Positions 33,267 through 37,759 of a DNA stretch of 37,759 bases are shown here, piece after piece; within the stretch, counting starts at the first letter, position 1; each line of letters opens with the position of its first letter. Below the pieces are notes generated by a model. The model was not told the DNA's origin and made no database searches. It worked only from the letters and a program-made list of their open reading frames with translations. The stretch covers positions 1 through 37,759 of the forward strand of contig CAMQTJ010000016.1 of NCBI GenBank assembly GCA_947037125.1, in the 5' to 3' direction. The position numbers and the translations under genes were made by a program. This stretch comes from an uncultured Holdemania sp. (GTDB lineage Bacteria; Bacillota_I; Bacilli_A; Erysipelotrichales; Erysipelotrichaceae).

Positions 33267-33290
33267 TATAAAACCACCTTTTACTCTTGT

Positions 33291-33318
33291 ATTATAAATA
33301 TTTTTAACTTCTTGTCAA
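33291..33318 (-). promoter_or_regulatory. Promoter of the DUF1934-argS-rpoE operon
   Basis: On the minus strand a perfect TTGACA (33313-33318) and a perfect TATAAT (33291-33296) separated by 16 bases, 24 bp before the first start codon. I see no T-box or other structured leader; the 5' untranslated region would be under 20 bases. Confidence 0.8.
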
Positions 33319-33368
33319 TAGTTAGTTTAACTTTTTGTTTTTTGGCAACAATAAATATAGGTGATAAT

Positions 33369-35240
33369 ATGAAAAAATGGATGAAATATAGTATTAGTTT
33401 TGCTTCAATTGCATTAATCTTTACATTAGGTTTTTCGACCTATATGATGTTTTCTAACCCCGTAATTTTAAAGGAAGAATCAAGTCTTGTCATGTATGAT
33501 ATTAATGATGAAGTCTTTTATGAATCACGTTATCTACAAAATTCTAATTGGACAACAAGTGAAAATATACCTTCATTAATTAAAGATTGTACAGTAAGTG
33601 TTGAAGATAAACGTTTTTATGATCATTTTGGTATTGATCCAATAAGATTAACAAAAGCTTTAATTACTAACATTAAACAACAAAGTATTGTTCAAGGCGG
33701 TTCTACTATAACACAACAAATGATTAAAAACTTGTTTTTAACACAAAGTCAAACAATGCAACGAAAAGTTACGGAAATGTATATGTCTTTTAATGCAGAA
33801 ATGAACTATAGTAAAGACTTTATTTTAGAAACTTATTTAAATACTATTTATTATGGTCATGGTGTTTATGGTGTTACAAATGCTGCAACCTATTTCTTTG
33901 ATAAAGAATTAGATGAATTAAATATTGCAGAAGTTGCAATGCTTGTAGGAATTCCTAACAGTCCTAATAATTATTCGCCATTTATTAATTTTGATAAATC
34001 GAAAAAACGTCAAAAAATTGTTTTAAATGTCCTACTTAATAATGAAGAAATTAGTGCAAGTGAATATGAACAAGCCTTAAATACACAATTAGTTTTAACT
34101 ACCAAAGAGGTACGTGATGAAAAACAAATTAGTGGGTATTTTAAAGATGAAGTAATTCGTCAATGTAAAGAGAAAAATTTGTGTAATGCACAACAAGATA
34201 TTTTAATTCACACAACATATAATCCGCTTTATCAACAATATTTACAAGATAGTATAAATAAATATACCAAAGATAGTGATCAACAAGTAGCCGGTATTTT
34301 AATTGAACCATTTACTTTTAATGTAATGGCAATATCAGGTGGTAAAGAATATGGTGAATCACAGTATAATAGGGCCTTGTCGTCCTCAAGACAGGTAGGG
34401 TCTACTATTAAACCTTTACTATACTATTTAGCCTTAGATCAAGGTTTTACCCCCTCTACAACCCTAACTAGCACCCCAACATCATTTAGAATTGATGAAC
34501 AAGTAATATATACCCCTGAAAACTACTTAGAACTATATACAGATGCCCCAATATCATTAACTCACGCAATATCAACTTCTGATAATATTTATGCTGTAAA
34601 GACCCATTTAATGCTTGGAACAGAATCATTATTAGGAGCACTAGAAGCTTTTGATATAAAACAGGATATGGCAACCCCTTCAATGGCTTTAGGCACAACC
34701 GATTTTCCATTGATTGATTTAGCTAAAATATATAATACTTTCGCATCAGTTGGACTATATGATGAAGTTAGTTTTATTGAAAAAATAGTTGATGTTAATA
34801 ACAATGAACTATATGTAAGAGAACAAGATTTAAAACAATTATTAAAAGTTGATGAAACTTTAGTACTAACATCACTTTTAAGGGCACCATTTGATATAAA
34901 AAACTTAAATGTATCTGCACCATCACTTTTAAGTTATGAACCTTTTACTACAGTTGCAGCCAAATCTGGTTCTAGTGATTGGGATAGTTTAATTGCAGGT
35001 TACAATCCTCAGTTAACAATGGTTGTTTGGAATGGTTATGATGAAAATCAACCCTTAACAACCGGCGATGAAAGAAAAATATCAAAACAAATATTTCGAA
35101 ATGTCTTTAATACAATTTATCCTAAAAATCATACAGGTCCTTGGTATGAAAAAAATGATAATATAATGGAAGTAAAAATTGATCCCATTAGTGGAGAAAT
35201 TGATAATAATGGATCAAAGTATTGGTTCATAAAAGAATAG
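33369..35240 (+). CDS. Class A penicillin-binding protein (PBP1-type transglycosylase/transpeptidase)
   Basis: 623 residues from ATG 33369, which has AGGTGAT upstream. The longer frame from 33312 has no such site and would add an unlikely leader. One membrane anchor (about 8-29) is followed by a GT51 glycosyltransferase domain with EDKRF (catalytic Glu79), GGSTITQQ (110-117) and YLNTIYYGHGVYGV. A penicillin-binding transpeptidase domain follows with SxxK as STIK (Ser345-Lys348), SDN (404-406) and KSG (532-534). It polymerises and crosslinks peptidoglycan outside the membrane. The domain is shorter than E. coli PBP1a and lacks extra C-terminal modules. It is divergent from the argS operon and has its own terminator. 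Confidence 0.95.
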   Translation: MKKWMKYSISFASIALIFTLGFSTYMMFSNPVILKEESSLVMYDINDEVFYESRYLQNSNWTTSENIPSLIKDCTVSVEDKRFYDHFGIDPIRLTKALITNIKQQSIVQGGSTITQQMIKNLFLTQSQTMQRKVTEMYMSFNAEMNYSKDFILETYLNTIYYGHGVYGVTNAATYFFDKELDELNIAEVAMLVGIPNSPNNYSPFINFDKSKKRQKIVLNVLLNNEEISASEYEQALNTQLVLTTKEVRDEKQISGYFKDEVIRQCKEKNLCNAQQDILIHTTYNPLYQQYLQDSINKYTKDSDQQVAGILIEPFTFNVMAISGGKEYGESQYNRALSSSRQVGSTIKPLLYYLALDQGFTPSTTLTSTPTSFRIDEQVIYTPENYLELYTDAPISLTHAISTSDNIYAVKTHLMLGTESLLGALEAFDIKQDMATPSMALGTTDFPLIDLAKIYNTFASVGLYDEVSFIEKIVDVNNNELYVREQDLKQLLKVDETLVLTSLLRAPFDIKNLNVSAPSLLSYEPFTTVAAKSGSSDWDSLIAGYNPQLTMVVWNGYDENQPLTTGDERKISKQIFRNVFNTIYPKNHTGPWYEKNDNIMEVKIDPISGEIDNNGSKYWFIKE

Positions 35241-35279
35241 CCATTTACATTTTAAGCGTTAATCATTAAGCCCACACAC

Positions 35280-35305
35280 CCAGACTTTTCACAAGTCTGG
35301 TTTTT
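35280..35305 (+). terminator. Terminator of the PBP gene
   Basis: CCAGACTT (35280-35287) and AAGTCTGG (35293-35300), a five-base loop, followed by T5. Confidence 0.92.
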
Positions 35306-35412
35306 ATATAGAAATAAGATATATTTATTATTTCTTTAACAAGCAATATACTTATATTCATATTAGTGCTATGATTAGCATATATTTATACATTAATACT
35401 ATAGGAGATCAT

Positions 35413-35799
35413 ATGAGTAAAATAATTGTAACGACAGGTGATTTAAAAAAAGATTATGAAATTATTGGTCCAGTTTATTTTCAAGTATCTAATAAAGGTT
35501 TTTTTGGGAGTTCGTTGGATAAATATGTAACAACGTACACAAACCAAATTAAAGAAATGCAAAATAATAATACAATGGATGTCGACAAAACGGATTGGGG
35601 CTTTTTGTATGGTGAATGGTCTGTTGGTCAAAGTGCATTTGAAAAAGCTTTCTTTATTGCAACTGAAGAATTAAAAAAGCGTGGTGAAATGGTCGGCGCA
35701 GATGCTATTATATGTATGCGTCAAGATATTGATATGGATACTAATGGATTCGCTTATTTTTACTTACAAATGTATGGAACAGCAGTAAAGTTTATTTAA
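35413..35799 (+). CDS. YbjQ/UPF0145-like protein
   Basis: 128 residues from ATG 35413, which has AGGAG upstream; the frame extends to 35371 without a better start. It begins with IIVTTGDLKKDYEIIGPVYFQ, and its second half has EELKKRGEMVGADAIICMRQDID, a spacer, and YLQMYGTAVKF. The order 'leave entry strand, helix, GADAI strand, GTAV strand' is that of the YbjQ/UPF0145 pentameric family, sometimes called heavy-metal-binding-like, with a longer middle loop than usual. The function is unknown. Soluble and cytoplasmic. Monocistronic between two terminators. Confidence 0.72.
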   Translation: MSKIIVTTGDLKKDYEIIGPVYFQVSNKGFFGSSLDKYVTTYTNQIKEMQNNNTMDVDKTDWGFLYGEWSVGQSAFEKAFFIATEELKKRGEMVGADAIICMRQDIDMDTNGFAYFYLQMYGTAVKFI

Positions 35800-35820
35800 T
35801 ATAAATAATTTATAAACATT

Positions 35821-35849
35821 AAAAGTGATACAACATGTTCACTTTTTTT
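35821..35849 (+). terminator. Terminator of the YbjQ-like gene
   Basis: AAAAGTGA (35821-35828) and TCACTTTT (35839-35846), ten-base loop, followed by more T. Confidence 0.82.
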
Positions 35850-35933
35850 ATTTAGAATGTAATAGGTAGTTTATAAATATTTATATTATAATTGATTCTA
35901 TTGTTTTGCTTTCAAATATCAAAATACAAATAC

Positions 35934-35964
35934 TTGACATAATAGTTTGGAAAAGGCATTATAT
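35934..35964 (+). promoter_or_regulatory. Possible promoter of the sigma/anti-sigma operon
   Basis: A perfect TTGACA (35934-35939) is followed after 18 to 19 bases by ATTATA or TTATAT (35958-35964). The spacing is slightly long. The leader would be about 85 bases. Confidence 0.4.
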
Positions 35965-36053
35965 ATCAACATAAATACAAAAATAAAATTTATTTTAATT
36001 TGATGCAATAAAATGATTACTTCGTGCATTAATATAGTGAAAGAGGAAAAGTT

Positions 36054-36629
36054 ATGAGTCTACTAAGTATATTAAAAAAGAATGAAAATGTTGATAGTAA
36101 GCTATTAGATGCTTATCTTTTTAATATCGCAAATAATGATAAATTATCATTGGAAAATCTTTATACCGATACACAGCATGCAGTATTTGGTTTTGCTTTT
36201 TCAATATTAAAAAATATGGATGATGCTCAAGACGTTTTGCATGATACATATATTAAAATTTATTCATCTGCGCCTTCGTATAAATCACAAGGTAAACCAA
36301 TGGCTTGGATTCTTACAATAACAAGAAATTTTTGTTTAATGAAAATAAGACAAAAAAATAAAGTTATTGATGTTTGTTTTGAAGATTTAGAAAAATCGTA
36401 CACAATCAATGAAAACATTAAAGTTGAAGATAAAATTGTACTGAACACATGTCTAAAACAGTTGAGTGAAATAGAATACCAAATAATAACATTGCATGCA
36501 ATATCAGGTCTTAAACATCGTGAAATTGCGAAATTATTATCTATTCCATTATCAACTGTCCTTTCAAAATATAATCGAGCATTAAAAAAATTAAAAGTTT
36601 TATTAATAAAGGAGAATTTTTATGAATAA
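36054..36629 (+). CDS. ECF-type RNA polymerase sigma factor
   Basis: 191 residues. Region 2 (about 35-105) has the -10-binding pattern FAFSILKNMDDAQDVLHDTYIKIY and AWILTITRNFCLMKIR. Region 4 (about 130-185) has a clear helix-turn-helix (GLKHREIAKLLSIPLSTVLSKYNRALKKLK, quoted in part as LKHREIAKLL and PLSTVLSKYNRALKKL). There is no sigma-70 region 1 or 3, so it is a minimal group IV factor. AGAGGAAAAG precedes the ATG. Its last eight bases overlap the start of the anti-sigma gene (ATGAATAA), the usual arrangement for stoichiometric synthesis. It is probably an envelope-stress or surface-signal responsive factor, kept inactive at the membrane by the next gene product. Confidence 0.9.
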   Translation: MSLLSILKKNENVDSKLLDAYLFNIANNDKLSLENLYTDTQHAVFGFAFSILKNMDDAQDVLHDTYIKIYSSAPSYKSQGKPMAWILTITRNFCLMKIRQKNKVIDVCFEDLEKSYTINENIKVEDKIVLNTCLKQLSEIEYQIITLHAISGLKHREIAKLLSIPLSTVLSKYNRALKKLKVLLIKENFYE

Positions 36630-37759
36630 TAAATCTAGCGAAAAACAAATACGTGATGCTTATATAAATGCTACACCAAATATTCTTAATTCTATTCTCA
36701 AAGATTGTGATAAACAAGAGTATATTAGCCAACAAAAATATGTTGATATAGAAAGTGAAAATATAAAAATGAAAAAATATAATAAAAATAGTAACAAAGT
36801 TATCGGTTTAGCATTATCTTTTGGTGCATTTGTTGCATTAATGTTCGGATTTAATACTTATTCAACTAATTATTCAGTTGCGTCTGTTGTGTCATTTGAC
36901 GTTAACCCTAGTATTGAAATATCAGTTAATTCTAAAGATAGAATTTTAGATGTAACAGCATTGAATGAAGATGCTATGATTGTTATTTCAGATATGGATT
37001 TAAAAAATACAGATATTGATGTAGCAGTAAATGCAATTATTGGTTCTATGCTTAAAAATGGCTACATTGATGCAAGTGCAAATTCAATCTTGATTTCTGT
37101 TGAAAATGATGATGCAATAAAAGGTAGTGAATTACAAACTAAATTAACTAATGAAGTAGTACAAATATTAAATACTGATGCATTTAGTGGTTCTGTATTA
37201 AGTCAAACAGTTTCGTCAAATGAAAGTTTGCAAGCATTAGCAAATACTCATAATATTAGCTTAGGAAAAGCTCAACTTATTCAACAAATTGCAGCACAAA
37301 ATTCTTTATATAAAGTTGAAGATTTAGCCAAATTATCTATCAATGAACTTAATTTATTAACGGATTCTAATAGTGTTAATTTAGATAACACAGATAAAAT
37401 TGGTTCTGCAAGTTCTTCATCTTATATTGGAAATGAAAAAGCAATAAGTATAGCTTATAGTCATGCAAATATTACTTCAACACAGGTATTAAATAGTAAA
37501 ATTAATCTAGATATGGAAAACGGTGCTATGGTTTATGAAGTTAAATTTAGCACAAAATCTGATGAATTTGATTATGAAATTGATGCAACAACAGGTAATG
37601 TAATAGATTTTGAAAAAGAAATAAATGATAGTGATGAACAAGAGATTTGTGAAGATTGTGGACAACTTGAAAGTATTTGTAATGATAGTTGCGATATAGA
37701 CGAGGATGCCCAAGAGATTTGTGATGATTGTGGACAACTTGAAAGTATTTGTAATGATA
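36622..37759 (+). CDS. RsgI/PepSY-type membrane anti-sigma protein with Cys-rich repeat tail (partial)
   Basis: The frame is open from ATG 36622 (AAGGAG upstream) to the window end: 379 residues, C-terminus missing. A short cytoplasmic domain (1-58) includes AYINATPNILNSILKDC, a pattern seen in anti-sigma proteins paired with ECF factors. One membrane helix follows (about 60-78). The outer part has the RsgI-like block SVVSFDVNPSIEISVN and ILDVTALNEDA (about 88-118), a helical middle, and a PepSY-like domain (about 272-333, YEVKFSTKSDEFDYEIDATTG). It then enters an acidic, Cys-rich tandem repeat (CEDCGQLESIC, then CDDCGQLESIC). The role, sequestering the sigma factor and sensing an outside signal, is inferred from operon structure and topology. 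Confidence 0.85.
   Translation, partial: MNNKSSEKQIRDAYINATPNILNSILKDCDKQEYISQQKYVDIESENIKMKKYNKNSNKVIGLALSFGAFVALMFGFNTYSTNYSVASVVSFDVNPSIEISVNSKDRILDVTALNEDAMIVISDMDLKNTDIDVAVNAIIGSMLKNGYIDASANSILISVENDDAIKGSELQTKLTNEVVQILNTDAFSGSVLSQTVSSNESLQALANTHNISLGKAQLIQQIAAQNSLYKVEDLAKLSINELNLLTDSNSVNLDNTDKIGSASSSSYIGNEKAISIAYSHANITSTQVLNSKINLDMENGAMVYEVKFSTKSDEFDYEIDATTGNVIDFEKEINDSDEQEICEDCGQLESICNDSCDIDEDAQEICDDCGQLESICND
37639..37759 (+). repeat. 72-bp tandem repeat coding for a Cys-rich motif
   Basis: The 49 bases from 37639 recur from 37711 with one mismatch; the period is 72 bases (24 codons). Each unit encodes CxxCGQLESIC with acidic flanks. The second copy is cut by the window edge, so the true copy number is not visible. 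Confidence 0.85.

Noticed and set aside
33267-33368. Structured leader or T-box before argS
   Set aside because: The promoter lies only 24 bp before the first start codon, leaving no room for a riboswitch.
34486-34804. Minus-strand frames inside the penicillin-binding protein gene
   Set aside because: Shadows of a gene with all catalytic motifs in the plus frame.
37507-37737. Minus-strand 76-codon frame at the window end
   Set aside because: Antisense shadow of the anti-sigma gene and its repeats.

Overview
The window looks like chromosome from a low-GC, walled Gram-positive bacterium, most likely of the Erysipelotrichia/Bacilli side of the Firmicutes. Base composition is very AT-rich. It carries an RNA polymerase delta subunit gene beside argS, plus murA, a class A penicillin-binding protein, a decayed sortase, lipoproteins with Thr/Pro linkers and an RsgI-type anti-sigma factor. 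TGA is used as a stop codon and there are cell-wall genes, so it is not a mycoplasma. The placement is inferred from gene content, not from a search.

Region 1 (1-7769): a minus-strand exopolysaccharide cluster. It runs AbrB/SpoVT-type regulator, cellulose-synthase-like glycosyltransferase with a C-terminal PilZ region, a two-membrane-segment extracytoplasmic protein, and an AlgI-like MBOAT O-acyltransferase cut by the window edge. This suggests a c-di-GMP-controlled, possibly O-acylated beta-glucan-like polymer. Upstream lie a decayed sortase gene (5008-5320), an AgrA-like LytTR response regulator (+) and an AgrC-like sensor kinase (-). The last two are convergent and share a bidirectional terminator.

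Region 2 (8400-15400): housekeeping and metabolic genes on the minus strand. These are ychF, two small unknown membrane proteins, murA, a HAD phosphatase, class II fructose-bisphosphate aldolase (fba) and an aldo/keto reductase, mostly single units with their own terminators.

Region 3 (15700-18680): a tandem pair of lipoprotein genes on the plus strand (the first a pseudogene, the second intact), then a DUF1846/UPF0371 protein.

Region 4 (19160-29240): a near-complete sialic acid uptake and catabolism island. An eight-gene minus-strand operon runs from a strong promoter at 27206-27211/27183-27188. It holds a YhcH/NanQ-like protein, a family-5 solute-binding lipoprotein, two permeases, two ATPases, nanE and nanK. 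Divergently, nanA and an SGNH esterase form a plus-strand operon. A cre-like CcpA site overlaps the minus -35 box, and a 37-bp palindrome precedes nanA. Together the genes would import sialic acid with a SatABCD/SiaEFGI-type transporter, remove O-acetyl groups, cleave Neu5Ac to ManNAc and pyruvate, and convert ManNAc to GlcNAc-6-P.

Region 5 (29240-30150): a gene-free stretch holding a decayed IS1595-type transposase.

Region 6 (30150-37759): a Thr/Pro-rich lipoprotein, the DUF1934-argS-rpoE operon on the minus strand from a near-perfect promoter, a class A PBP, a YbjQ-like protein, and an ECF-type sigma factor translationally coupled to an RsgI/PepSY anti-sigma protein. The last has a cysteine-rich repeat tail and runs off the window.

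I did not find a defence system, CRISPR array, rRNA or tRNA. The observations most worth following are the sortase relic that mimics an AgrD peptide, the LytTR-like repeats in front of the AgrA-like gene, the sialic acid island with its operators, and the Cys-rich repeat tail on the anti-sigma protein.
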